A stretch of 62,211 bases of DNA from Symbiobacterium sp. (GTDB lineage Bacteria; Bacillota; Sulfobacillia; UBA995; UBA9673): assembly GCA_020725405.1 (NCBI GenBank), contig DYFB01000077.1, positions 1 through 62,211 on the forward strand, given 5' to 3'. Below are positions 7,701 to 15,374 of the stretch, piece after piece (within the stretch, counting starts at the first letter, position 1; each line of letters opens with the position of its first letter). The position numbers and the translations under genes are program-made. The notes beneath the pieces were generated by a model. It did not search any database. It was not told where the DNA came from and saw only the letters and a program-made list of their open reading frames with translations.

Positions 7701-8652
7701 CTTCAGGCGGGTCGTCGTGACCGGCGGCGCCGGTTTCATCGGGTCGAACTACGTCCGCTACGCTCTCGACCACCACCCGGAGTGGGAGATCGTCGTCCTC
7801 GACAAGCTGACCTACGCCGGGAACCTCGCGAACCTGAGCGAGTCCATGGGGCGCATAACCTTCATCCGCGGCGACATCGCCGACCCCGACGACGTGGACC
7901 GGGTCGTGGCCGGAGCCGACGCCGTGCTCAACTTCGCGGCCGAGTCGCACGTGGACCGGTCTCTGGCCGATGCCAGGCCGTTCGTCAGGACGAACGTCGA
8001 GGGGGTAATGGTCCTCCTCGAGGCCGTCCGCCGGCACGGCGTGGGCCGCTTCCTCCAGGTCTCCACGGACGAGGTCTACGGCGACCTCGCGGGGACCGAC
8101 CGGCGGTCGGTCGAAACCGACCCGTTCCGGCCCCGGAGCCCCTATGCCGCGACCAAGGCCGGCGCCGAGCACCTCGTCTGGGCCTACGGCGCGTCTTTCG
8201 GGCTCGACGTCGTGGCCACGCGGGGCTCAAACACCTACGGCCCCTGCCAGTACCCGGAGAAGATCATCCCCCTCTTCACGGTGAACGCCCTCCGAGGCCT
8301 ACCCCTCCCCCTCTACGGGGACGGGAGCGCCGTCCGGGACTACATGCACGTCGAGGACCACTGCTCCGGTATCGACGCCGTCCTCCACCGGGGGGCCGCC
8401 GGGGAGGCCTACAATCTCGGCGCCCGGCTCGAAATCTCCGGCCTGGACGTGGCCCGCCGCATCCTGGACCTCCTCGGGGCCCCCGGGGAACTGATTCGCT
8501 TCGTGGCCGACCGTCCTGGGCACGACTACCGCTACTCCGTCGACCCCTCGAAGGCCGAGGCCCTCGGGTGGACGAGGGCCTGGACCTTCGAGAAGGGTCT
8601 CGCTCAGACGGTCCGGTGGTACGCCGAGAATGTCGCCCGGTGGGACGGCTAA
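7687..8652 (+). CDS. rmlB: dTDP-glucose 4,6-dehydratase
   Basis: Converts dTDP-glucose to dTDP-4-keto-6-deoxyglucose, the second step of the rhamnose pathway. The 321-aa protein has the complete family signature: VTGGAGFIGSNYVR (NAD loop), LDKLTYAGNLANL, FAAESHVDRSL, the active-site block STDEVYGDL, YAATKAGAEHL (YxxxK), RGSNTYGPCQYPEKIIPLF and RDYMHVEDHCSGI. ATG start overlapping the preceding gene by 14 bp. With rmlA, rmlD and rmlC it completes the pathway in one translationally coupled run. Its 3' end overlaps the convergent methyltransferase by 4 bp. Confidence 0.95.
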   Translation: MTVADFRRVVVTGGAGFIGSNYVRYALDHHPEWEIVVLDKLTYAGNLANLSESMGRITFIRGDIADPDDVDRVVAGADAVLNFAAESHVDRSLADARPFVRTNVEGVMVLLEAVRRHGVGRFLQVSTDEVYGDLAGTDRRSVETDPFRPRSPYAATKAGAEHLVWAYGASFGLDVVATRGSNTYGPCQYPEKIIPLFTVNALRGLPLPLYGDGSAVRDYMHVEDHCSGIDAVLHRGAAGEAYNLGARLEISGLDVARRILDLLGAPGELIRFVADRPGHDYRYSVDPSKAEALGWTRAWTFEKGLAQTVRWYAENVARWDG

Positions 8653-9251
8653 CCGGGCGGGCGCCGCGGCGTCAGCCTGCGGACACTGAACATGACGTGC
8701 GGCGTGGGCTCGGACCAGTCGGGCGACTCCCGGATGAACTCCTGAATGACTCTGGACGGACCGGGCGCGCCAGCGTCGTGGAAGGCCGCCCACCCATCCT
8801 TGACGATGAACGGCGACCAGCCCAGGAAGTCGGCCTTCACCGACTTGTAGTCGTGGGCGGCGTCGATGAAGAGAAGGCCCACGGGCTTCGTCCAGATCCT
8901 GCAGACATCGGCCGTCTTCCCGGTGATGGGGGTGACGATGTCCGTGAGACCGAGCCACTCCATGTTGGACCGGAACTCAGGAAACGTCGTCGCCGTCGGG
9001 TCCCAGAAGAGATGCTGGTGCTCCTCGGAGCCGCGCCAGTGGTCTACGGCATAGACCCGCGCGCCGTGGCCGGCCTTACTGCCGAGGCCCAGCCAGGCTG
9101 TTGACTTGCCCTTCCAACTCCCGAGCTCCACGATGGCCAGGTGCGCCGGGGTGATGGAGGCAAGATAGGCCAGCCGCCGCCCCTCGTCAATCGAGAGCCA
9201 GCCCTCGATCTGGTCCAGCTCGTCCTCATTCGGCAGGGTCAGGACCGTCAC
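8649..9251 (-). CDS. Class I SAM-dependent methyltransferase
   Basis: Rossmann-fold methyltransferase of the Methyltransf_24 kind often found in glycan clusters. Motif I is IVELGSWKGKSTAWLG (about residues 48-63), followed by VYAVDHWRGS (acidic residue at the end of beta 2) and the LLFIDAAHDYKSVKADF block, whose D-x-x-H-x-Y is typical for metal-dependent members. It probably methylates a sugar hydroxyl of the surface glycan or its cap. The ORF opens at 9269, but a near-perfect SD, GGAGGTGAT, lies 3 nt before the GTG at 9251, so I start there (200 aa). It is the last gene of a minus-strand trio with GT4 and GT2. Confidence 0.85.
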   Translation of the reverse strand: MTVLTLPNEDELDQIEGWLSIDEGRRLAYLASITPAHLAIVELGSWKGKSTAWLGLGSKAGHGARVYAVDHWRGSEEHQHLFWDPTATTFPEFRSNMEWLGLTDIVTPITGKTADVCRIWTKPVGLLFIDAAHDYKSVKADFLGWSPFIVKDGWAAFHDAGAPGPSRVIQEFIRESPDWSEPTPHVMFSVRRLTPRRPPG

Positions 9252-9279
9252 CCGATCACCTCCTCTCACGGCCTCGGCC

Positions 9280-9954
9280 CTACGGACCCTCGGCGAGGAG
9301 ACCCCCGGTCGTGGCGAAGGCCCGGACCCAGGGAACGGTGTCCTTCCACTTGTTGATGAAGCGCTCGCGGTTGCGGCGGCCTATCTCCGCCGATATGCCC
9401 CCGCTCGCGCCCCCGTAGTGGAAGTAGGGGGCGTAGGTCGTGGTCATCCCGGGCTTCCCGGCGAGGCCCAGGCGCAGGTTGTAGTCCGCGTCCTCGAAGT
9501 AGGCCGGGGCGAAGGTCTCGTCGAAGGGCCCGATCTCCCGGTAGAGCTCCGGGCTCAGAAGGAAGCAGGAGTAGCTGGCCTCCTGGCGGTCTTCGCCCGG
9601 AACCGGGAGCTCCACGCCTTCCAGGTCCTGCGGGCCCAGGTTGTGCTCGACCTTGATGTCAAGGGGAGAGAGAAAGCCGTAGCCCCGCTCGGCCGCTCTC
9701 TCGACGAGACGGTCGACGGTCTGAGGGTGGAACAGGACGTCGTCGTTGGAGACGAGGACCCAGTCGGCTCCCCAGGCCAGGGCTGACTCTATCCCCCTGT
9801 TCCAGGAGGCGGCGAGCGACGGCAGCCTCCCGGACGAGTTGTCGACGATGAAAAGCCTCAGCCTGTGGCTCGTCTCAAGGGTGTTGAGGGCGGCGAAGAG
9901 CAGGTCCGGGCGCCGGAAGTTCACGAACACAGCCCCGAGTCTGAAGCGCTGCAT
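9280..9954 (-). CDS. Family 2 glycosyltransferase
   Basis: GT-A inverting glycosyltransferase of the rhamnosyltransferase-like GT2 type. It begins with AVFVNFRRPDLLFAALNTLE and has FIVDNSSG, SWNRGIESALAWGADWVLVSNDDVLF (the DxD-like NDD for metal-nucleotide binding), then GPFDETFAPAYFEDADYNLRL (ED base motif). At 224 aa it lacks a membrane domain, so it is a soluble or peripheral transferase adding one sugar of the repeat unit. ATG start with GAAGGGTGA 4 nt before; it begins 3 bp after the GT4 stop, so the two are co-translated. Confidence 0.9.
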   Translation of the reverse strand: MQRFRLGAVFVNFRRPDLLFAALNTLETSHRLRLFIVDNSSGRLPSLAASWNRGIESALAWGADWVLVSNDDVLFHPQTVDRLVERAAERGYGFLSPLDIKVEHNLGPQDLEGVELPVPGEDRQEASYSCFLLSPELYREIGPFDETFAPAYFEDADYNLRLGLAGKPGMTTTYAPYFHYGGASGGISAEIGRRNRERFINKWKDTVPWVRAFATTGGLLAEGP

Positions 9955-9957
9955 GGG

Positions 9958-11013
9958 TCACCCTTCCCAGTTCGGTTTCATCAGCAGGTTGAGGTACCGT
10001 TCCGCGGTGCGGTCCCAGGCGTTCTCCTCCACGTAGCGAGCGGCTCTCTCGACGAGGGCCTCCCGCTCGCCGGAGTTATTCCTGAGCAGCCTGATGGCGG
10101 CGGCGATGGTGTCCGGCCGCGGGTCGGGTATCTTGAGGACCTCGTCCGAGAGGTCGGCGAAGTAGACGGCTCGGGTGGTCACGACCGCCTGCCGGGCGGC
10201 GATAGCTTCGTGGGCCATCATCGAGGTCGAGACGGAGGTGCCGTGCTCGGAATAGGGCAGGACGATGAGGTCCACGGCGTGCTGGTAGCGTCCTAGGTCC
10301 TCGTCGGGGACCGGTTCGTGGACAAGGATGACGTTGTCGACAGCGTTCCGCATGGGGTCGCCCCGGCTGAGGCCGCAGGCGACGTAGATGTGGTCGACGG
10401 CCCGGGGGTTCACCGGGTGGGGCGTCGCGCTGATGTACCCGAGCGCGTCCGGGACCTTGCGGACGGCCTCGACGATGTTGGGAATGTTCTTGTGCCTCGC
10501 GGCGAAGCCGAAGAAGCCGACGACGAAGCGGCCGTCGGGGAGGCCCAACTCGGCCCGCGTCTGGGAGCGGTCGCCGAACTGCGCGCGGTAGTCCGGGCAG
10601 CCCATCGGGATGACGGCGAGACTCGACCGGGCCGGCCGGACCGCCCCGCTGAGAAGGTTCCTCCGGGCGACCTCCGAGTGGACGACGAATCTCGCCCGGC
10701 TCCGGAACAGGAAGAGGTGCTGGGCCCCCATCCAGCCGCTCTGGTCGGTGTTGTGCATCGTGATGATGAGGGGGCTCGCCACGGGCTCGAGAAGCCGGAG
10801 GACCTGAACGAGGTTGAAGTAGTAGAGGCTGTACTCATGCTGGAGGAGGATGCCGTCGTAGGCCCGCTCCGCGAGATACGTGCCGATCGTTTTCGGGTGG
10901 GTGGCCACGTCGCTCGTCACTCCGAGGGTGGAGAACCCGCCCCGCAGATTGCGGGTATAAGAAGCGATGCCGCAGCGGCGCCCCCAACTGGGGCAGATGA
11001 GCAGAAGGTGCAC
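9958..11013 (-). CDS. Family 4-type (GT-B) glycosyltransferase
   Basis: Retaining GT-B glycosyltransferase. The N-terminal acceptor domain starts LLLICPSWGRRCGIASYTRNL, a form typical of GT4 proteins. The C-terminal donor domain has VVGFFGFAARHKNIPNIVEAV, then LIVLPYSEHGTSVSTSMMAHEAIAARQAVVTT, the usual E-x7-E-like donor-binding segment in slightly altered form. The start was moved from 11046 to the GTG at 11013 because GAGGAGATC lies 6 nt upstream of it and homologues begin at this point. It heads the GT4-GT2-methyltransferase operon, divergent from the CgeB-like gene at 11254. Confidence 0.88.
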   Translation of the reverse strand: MHLLLICPSWGRRCGIASYTRNLRGGFSTLGVTSDVATHPKTIGTYLAERAYDGILLQHEYSLYYFNLVQVLRLLEPVASPLIITMHNTDQSGWMGAQHLFLFRSRARFVVHSEVARRNLLSGAVRPARSSLAVIPMGCPDYRAQFGDRSQTRAELGLPDGRFVVGFFGFAARHKNIPNIVEAVRKVPDALGYISATPHPVNPRAVDHIYVACGLSRGDPMRNAVDNVILVHEPVPDEDLGRYQHAVDLIVLPYSEHGTSVSTSMMAHEAIAARQAVVTTRAVYFADLSDEVLKIPDPRPDTIAAAIRLLRNNSGEREALVERAARYVEENAWDRTAERYLNLLMKPNWEG

Positions 11014-11253
11014 GTTCCGATCTCCTCGGTTGCCGATCAGGCCCACCGCCTTCAGGGCGCCCCAGCTCAGGATGCCTTAGGCATATTATGTAGCCCTGCG
11101 GAACGGCGTTCGTTTCCGCCGCTCGCGGGCCGTGTCCCGGGGAGTCGCCTCCTTCATACTCTGAGATGAGAGCCGCCGCTCAGGCCGGCCCGTCGGTCCC
11201 GGCCCCGGGCGAACCCGGAACGGGGCGGGGCGGGGAGAGAGGGGGACCGGCCG

Positions 11254-12165
11254 GTGGCGCCGTCCATCCTGTACATCACGAGCCCCAAAATCAGGTTCCT
11301 CGAGGACATCATCCACGAGGGCCTCGACGAGCTCCTCGGTCCGGATAACGTCTACTGCTACCCTTACAAGGACTACTCGCGCTTCCAGTACAACCTCTAC
11401 CCCGAGTCGGCGGCCAAAGAGCCGCACCGCAAGCCGATCGGGCGCAGCCGGCTCATGGAGCTCGGCAACGAGGTCACCGCCGTGGTGATCGGGAGCGCGC
11501 GCGCCGAGGCTATCGCGACCTGGCGCAGCATCGAGGACCTGTTCCCCGATCAGCCCGTGGGCATCCTCAACGGGGAGGAGGACTTCGTCCCCTGGCCCAC
11601 GGACATCCGCTACACCCACCGCTTCATAATGGACTTCCTCCCGGAACACCAGGAGCCCGGGGTATACCCCCTGCCGATGGCCGCGCCGCCCCGGGTCATG
11701 CTGCCGGAGGACGTCCCGCGCGACATCGCCGTTTCCTTCGTCGCCCGGAACACGCGCGACGTGCGGATCCGCTGCGCCGAGCTCCTCCGCAAGGCCGGGT
11801 TCATGGTCCTGATGGACGCGGACCTGCCGCGCGAGCAGTTCTGCTGGATACTGAACCGCAGTAAGATAGCTGTCTCGACCCGCGGCGCGGCCCACGATAC
11901 CTTCCGCTACTGGGAAATCCCCTACCATGGTGCGCTCCTCTTGAGCCAGCGGCTCCCCATCCTCATCCCCGACAACTTCGTGGATGGGGAGAGCGCGGTC
12001 TTCTGGGACACGCCCGAAGAGATGGTGGCGAAAATCCGCGAGCTCCTGGCCGATCCGGACCGCCTGGCCCGTATCGCCGCCGCCGGCCGTCGCCTGAGCT
12101 GGGAGAAGCACACGGCTTCGGCCCGGGCCCGCTATCTCCTGGAGAAAATGGGGGTTCGGGTCTAG
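11254..12165 (+). CDS. CgeB-like family 1 glycosyltransferase (paralogue 2)
   Basis: Paralogue of the protein at 147-1052, collinear from start to end with shared blocks EDIIHEGLDELLGP, AAPPRVMLP-D, RDIAVSFVAR, WILNRSKIAVSTRG and DTFRYWEIPYHGALLLS. GT-B fold, probably a surface-glycan transferase; CgeB itself acts in spore-coat maturation in Bacillus, but that role cannot be assumed here. It starts at GTG with GAGAGAGGGGG upstream. It is encoded on the opposite strand from paralogue 1, so the two form an inverted pair around a 10-kb segment. Confidence 0.88.
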   Translation: MAPSILYITSPKIRFLEDIIHEGLDELLGPDNVYCYPYKDYSRFQYNLYPESAAKEPHRKPIGRSRLMELGNEVTAVVIGSARAEAIATWRSIEDLFPDQPVGILNGEEDFVPWPTDIRYTHRFIMDFLPEHQEPGVYPLPMAAPPRVMLPEDVPRDIAVSFVARNTRDVRIRCAELLRKAGFMVLMDADLPREQFCWILNRSKIAVSTRGAAHDTFRYWEIPYHGALLLSQRLPILIPDNFVDGESAVFWDTPEEMVAKIRELLADPDRLARIAAAGRRLSWEKHTASARARYLLEKMGVRV

Positions 12166-12198
12166 ACGAGCAGGTCCCTCGCAGCATCGAAAGCCAAT

Positions 12199-12363
12199 AT
12201 GCCAGCAGACACCAGGGCTTCTCGGGTGAGTTCAGACGGGCGAGCCTTCAACCCTGTTGAGGTTCACCCCAGGAACTTCCGCAACTACCGCCTGATCTGG
12301 GAGCTTTACAGATCGAGCAAGAAACAAACTGCATCTCCTTCCCGCGCCAAGCGCCGAATGTGA
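12199..12363 (+). pseudogene. 54-aa ORF, possible C-terminal remnant of an FGGY sugar kinase
   Basis: This small ORF is not in the supplied track. Its second half, NPVEVHPRNFRNYRLIWELYR, resembles the extreme C-terminus of FGGY-family carbohydrate kinases (x-P-x-x-x-x-x-x-x-Y-x-x-x-x-x-L-Y-R). The preceding residues do not match a kinase core, and no SD is visible. The stretch is clearly less GC-rich than its neighbours and uses codons such as AAA, CAA, ACT and TCT that are rare here, suggesting a decayed, perhaps transferred fragment. It may equally be non-coding. Confidence 0.3.
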
Positions 12364-12388
12364 CACCCGCCGGCTCACGCTCGACCGG

Positions 12389-13366
12389 TCAGCGTTCGGC
12401 CAGAAACTCCCGGTACCAGGCGGTGGTCTCCCGGAGACCCCGCTCGAGGCTGTAGGTAGGGCGCCAGCCGAGCACGCGGCGGGCCTTCTCCGCCGATAGG
12501 TACTGCCGGGGTATCTCGGCCGCGGCCGAGTCGAGGATGACCGGCTCGAGGTCCGGGCGGTCCAGGAGCGACAGGATGAGACGGACGACCTCGAGGACGG
12601 TCACGGGGACCTCGCACCCGGCGTTGAAGGCTTCCCCCGGCCGGGGCAGGGTCTGGAGGCGCTCGGCGGCCAGAAGGTAGGCGGCCACCGCGTCGCGGAC
12701 GTAGAGGTAGTCCCGGGTGGCCAGGCCGTCGCTCCGAAGGACGGGCCGTTCGCCCCGCAGGACCGTACGGATGGTCCCCGGGACGAGGCGGTTGAAGTTG
12801 AGGTCGCCCCCGCCGTAGACGTTCCCGCAGCGCAGGATGACCACGGGGAGGTCGTAGGTGTGGGCGTAGCCCTGGGCCAGGAGGTCGGCGCAGCTCTTGG
12901 ACACATCGTAGGGGTGCCGGCCCTGCAGAGGGGCTTCCTCGGTGTAGGGGAGGACTTCGTGCTGTCCGTAAGCCTTGTCGGTCGAGGCCACGACCACGCG
13001 GGTCACCGTCCGCCGGTGGGCCCGGACGGCCTCGAGGAGGTTGTAGGTCCCCCGGATGTTGGCTTCGAAGGTGGACAGGGGAGACCGGTGGGCGGTCCCG
13101 ACGATGGTCTGCGCCCCGAGGTGGAAGACCGTGTCGATCTCGTACTCGTTGACGACGCGCTCGAGCCGCCTGTGGTCCTCGAGAGAGCCTGTCACGGTCG
13201 CGACCCGGGCCCGGTAGCCGCAGGCGTTCAGGTGGGCGGCGGGGACCTCGTCGCGGACGAGGCAGACGACCTCGGCGCCCCGGTCGACCAGCTCGCGGAC
13301 GAGCCAGGAGCCGACGAACCCCGTGCCCCCGGTGACGAAGACCGGCCGCTCCCGCCAGAAGTCCAT
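12389..13366 (-). CDS. rfbG: CDP-glucose 4,6-dehydratase-like epimerase/dehydratase
   Basis: NAD-dependent extended SDR expected to convert CDP-glucose to CDP-4-keto-6-deoxyglucose, precursor of 3,6-dideoxyhexoses. It opens [22 protein letters not shown] as RfbG proteins do, and has [26 protein letters not shown], the catalytic [30 protein letters not shown] and [15 protein letters not shown]. The neighbour upstream in the operon is RfbF, which makes CDP-glucose, and this supports the assignment. At 325 aa it is about 30 residues shorter than typical RfbG. ATG start 4 bp after the rfbF stop. No CDP-4-keto-6-deoxyglucose 3-dehydratase (RfbH) lies in the window. Confidence 0.85.
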   Translation of the reverse strand: MDFWRERPVFVTGGTGFVGSWLVRELVDRGAEVVCLVRDEVPAAHLNACGYRARVATVTGSLEDHRRLERVVNEYEIDTVFHLGAQTIVGTAHRSPLSTFEANIRGTYNLLEAVRAHRRTVTRVVVASTDKAYGQHEVLPYTEEAPLQGRHPYDVSKSCADLLAQGYAHTYDLPVVILRCGNVYGGGDLNFNRLVPGTIRTVLRGERPVLRSDGLATRDYLYVRDAVAAYLLAAERLQTLPRPGEAFNAGCEVPVTVLEVVRLILSLLDRPDLEPVILDSAAAEIPRQYLSAEKARRVLGWRPTYSLERGLRETTAWYREFLAER

Positions 13367-13370
13367 GGGG

Positions 13371-14144
13371 TCAGTCCCAGACCTTCCAGGGAGGGCGGCC
13401 CGACGCCCAGAGCTGGTTAAGGGTGTTGACGTCCCGCAGCGTGTCCATGCACTGCCAGAAGCCGTGGTGCCGGTAGGCCATGAGCTGGCCGTCCAGGGCG
13501 AGGCGGGCGAGAGGACCCGTCTCGAAGACGGTGTCGTCCCCGGAAAGGTAGTCGAAGACCTCCGGCTCGAGAACGAAGAAGCCGCCGTTTATCCAGCCTC
13601 CGGCGGCCGCCGGCTTCTCGGTGAAGCACGAGACCCGGTCACCGTCGAGCTCGAGCTCTCCGTAGCGGGACGGCGGTCTGACGGCCGTCAGGGTGGCCAG
13701 GCGGCCGTGGGTCCGGTGGAAGGCGACCAGGGCGGCGATGTCGACATCGGAGACGCCGTCACCGTAGGTCAGGAGGAAGGTTCCCCCGCCGGTGAAGGGG
13801 CGGGCCCGGAGCAGGCGTCCCCCCGTCTGCGTCTCGGCCCCGGTGTCGAGGAGGGTCACCGTCCAGTCCTCGCCTTCGCCTCCGCTGTGGATGCGGACGC
13901 GGCCGTCGGTCAGGGTGAGGGTGAGGTCGCGGGTGAGGTGGTAGCGCTCGAGAAAATGGCGCTTGACCACCTCGGCCCGGTAGCCGAGGCAGAGGACGAA
14001 GCTCGTGTGCCCGTGGTGGGCGTAGAGCTTCATTATGTGCCAGAGGAGAGGCCGGCCGCCCACCTCCACCATGGGTTTGGGCCGCACGGCCGTCTCCTCC
14101 GACAGGCGCGTGCCGAGACCTCCGGCGAGGATGACAACGACCAT
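13371..14144 (-). CDS. rfbF: Glucose-1-phosphate cytidylyltransferase
   Basis: Forms CDP-glucose from CTP and glucose-1-phosphate. The 257-aa protein matches RfbF throughout: [43 protein letters not shown] at the N-terminus (nucleotide loop GGLGTR), then [12 protein letters not shown] (metal-binding Asp), [27 protein letters not shown] and [19 protein letters not shown]. The start was moved from 14153 to the ATG at 14144, which has GGGAGGTGAG just upstream. First gene of a two-gene minus-strand operon with rfbG; together they are a second nucleotide-sugar branch beside dTDP-rhamnose. Confidence 0.95.
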   Translation of the reverse strand: MVVVILAGGLGTRLSEETAVRPKPMVEVGGRPLLWHIMKLYAHHGHTSFVLCLGYRAEVVKRHFLERYHLTRDLTLTLTDGRVRIHSGGEGEDWTVTLLDTGAETQTGGRLLRARPFTGGGTFLLTYGDGVSDVDIAALVAFHRTHGRLATLTAVRPPSRYGELELDGDRVSCFTEKPAAAGGWINGGFFVLEPEVFDYLSGDDTVFETGPLARLALDGQLMAYRHHGFWQCMDTLRDVNTLNQLWASGRPPWKVWD

Positions 14145-14255
14145 GGCCCTCACCTCCCGCGGGCGGCGTGGGGCGCTGGCCGGAGACGCTCCCAGCCCAG
14201 CCTATGCCCCGTGCGCAGGGGCCGTGAAGGGCTGCTCCGGCCCCGAGCGGCCTTG

Positions 14256-14285
14256 TTGACACGCTCCGAGACAGCGGAGTATCAT
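14256..14285 (+). promoter_or_regulatory. Strong sigma-A promoter of trpS, predicting a leaderless mRNA
   Basis: TTGACA (14256-14261), an 18-bp spacer and TATCAT (14280-14285) form a near-consensus promoter. The ATG of trpS begins at 14292, seven bases after the -10 element, which is where transcription should start. The GGAG at 14275-14278 would lie upstream of the RNA start and so could not act as an SD. Confidence 0.65.
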
Positions 14286-14291
14286 TTGCCC

Positions 14292-15272
14292 ATGGCGCGG
14301 GTCTTCTCGGGCGTCCAGCCCTCCGGCGATCTCACCATAGGCAACTACCTCGGGGCGCTGCGGCACTTCGTGGTCCTGCAGCACGAGCACGAGTGCTACT
14401 TCTGCGTCGTGGACCTCCACGCCCTGACCCTTCCCCAGGACCCCGGGGAGCTGAGGGCGAGGACCGAGAAGGTCGCCGCGCTCCTCTTGGCCTGCGGTCT
14501 CGACCCGGCTAGGGTGACCCTCTTCGTCCAGTCCCATGTCCCCGCCCACGCCGAGCTCTGTTGGCTGTTCTTCGGCCTCACCTACCTGGGCGAGCTCTCG
14601 CGGATGACCCAGTTCAAGGACAAGGCGCGAAACCGGAAGACAGTCACCACCGGGCTCCTGAACTACCCGGTCCTGATGGCCGCTGACATCCTCCTCTACC
14701 AGGCCGGTCTGGTCCCCGTGGGCGACGACCAGAAGCAGCATCTCGAGCTGGCGCGGGACATCGCGGTGAGGTTCAACAACCGCTTCGGGGAGACGTTCGT
14801 CGTTCCCGAGCCGATGATCGCCAAGGTCGGGGCGCGCATCATGTCTCTCGACGACCCGACGAGGAAGATGTCCAAGAGCGAGACGCCTGACAGCTACGTG
14901 GCCCTCCTCGACCCGCCCGAGGTCGTGGCGGCCAAGCTGGCCAGGGCGGTCACGGACTCGGGGCGCGAAATCCGCTACAGGCCGAAGGAGAAGCCCGGCA
15001 TCTCCAACCTTCTCACCATCTACGCTCTCTCGGCCGGGAAGACGGTCAGGGAGGCCGAGGCCGAGTTCGACGGTCTGGGGTACGCCGACTTCAAGAAGGC
15101 CGTGGCCGAGGCTGTCGTTGAGACCCTCCGGCCCATCCAGGCCCGCTACCGGGAGCTGATAGGGTCGGCCGAGCTGCGGGACATCCTTCGCGAAGGAAGC
15201 CGGCGCGCGGCTGATGTCGCCGCCGTGACCCTCCGGACCGTCCAGGAGAAAATGGGTATCCTTCTTCCCTGA
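14292..15272 (+). CDS. trpS: Tryptophanyl-tRNA synthetase
   Basis: Charges tRNA-Trp. Class I aminoacyl-tRNA synthetase of 326 aa, the normal bacterial length. Features: FSGVQPSGDLTIGNYLGAL (HIGH-like TIGN at about residues 15-18), YPVLMAADILLYQAGLVPVGDDQKQHLELARDIA (tryptophan pocket), and the KMSKS loop in DPTRKMSKS. The ORF track extends far upstream, but that extension is a shadow of rfbF; the ATG at 14292 gives the family N-terminus MARVFSGVQPSG. The promoter predicts a leaderless transcript and there is no T-box here, unlike the Trp-regulated trpB2 in this window. Monocistronic, divergent from rfbF. Confidence 0.97.
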   Translation: MARVFSGVQPSGDLTIGNYLGALRHFVVLQHEHECYFCVVDLHALTLPQDPGELRARTEKVAALLLACGLDPARVTLFVQSHVPAHAELCWLFFGLTYLGELSRMTQFKDKARNRKTVTTGLLNYPVLMAADILLYQAGLVPVGDDQKQHLELARDIAVRFNNRFGETFVVPEPMIAKVGARIMSLDDPTRKMSKSETPDSYVALLDPPEVVAAKLARAVTDSGREIRYRPKEKPGISNLLTIYALSAGKTVREAEAEFDGLGYADFKKAVAEAVVETLRPIQARYRELIGSAELRDILREGSRRAADVAAVTLRTVQEKMGILLP

Positions 15273-15336
15273 CCACCCTACCGCCCCAGCGCTCCACCGC
15301 CGCCTGCGACTCCGAGCGCGGTACCGCGGCCACCGG

Positions 15337-15368
15337 TTGAAGGAACTTCATGGGTCGATTGCTAATCT
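15337..15368 (+). promoter_or_regulatory. Extended -10 promoter for the CapA-family gene
   Basis: TG-C-TAATCT (15360-15368) is an extended -10 element; a poor TTGAAG lies 20 bp further upstream. The GTG at 15375 is seven bases after the -10, so RNA probably begins at the start codon, which fits the lack of any SD there. Confidence 0.4.
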
Positions 15369-15374
15369 CGCCCC

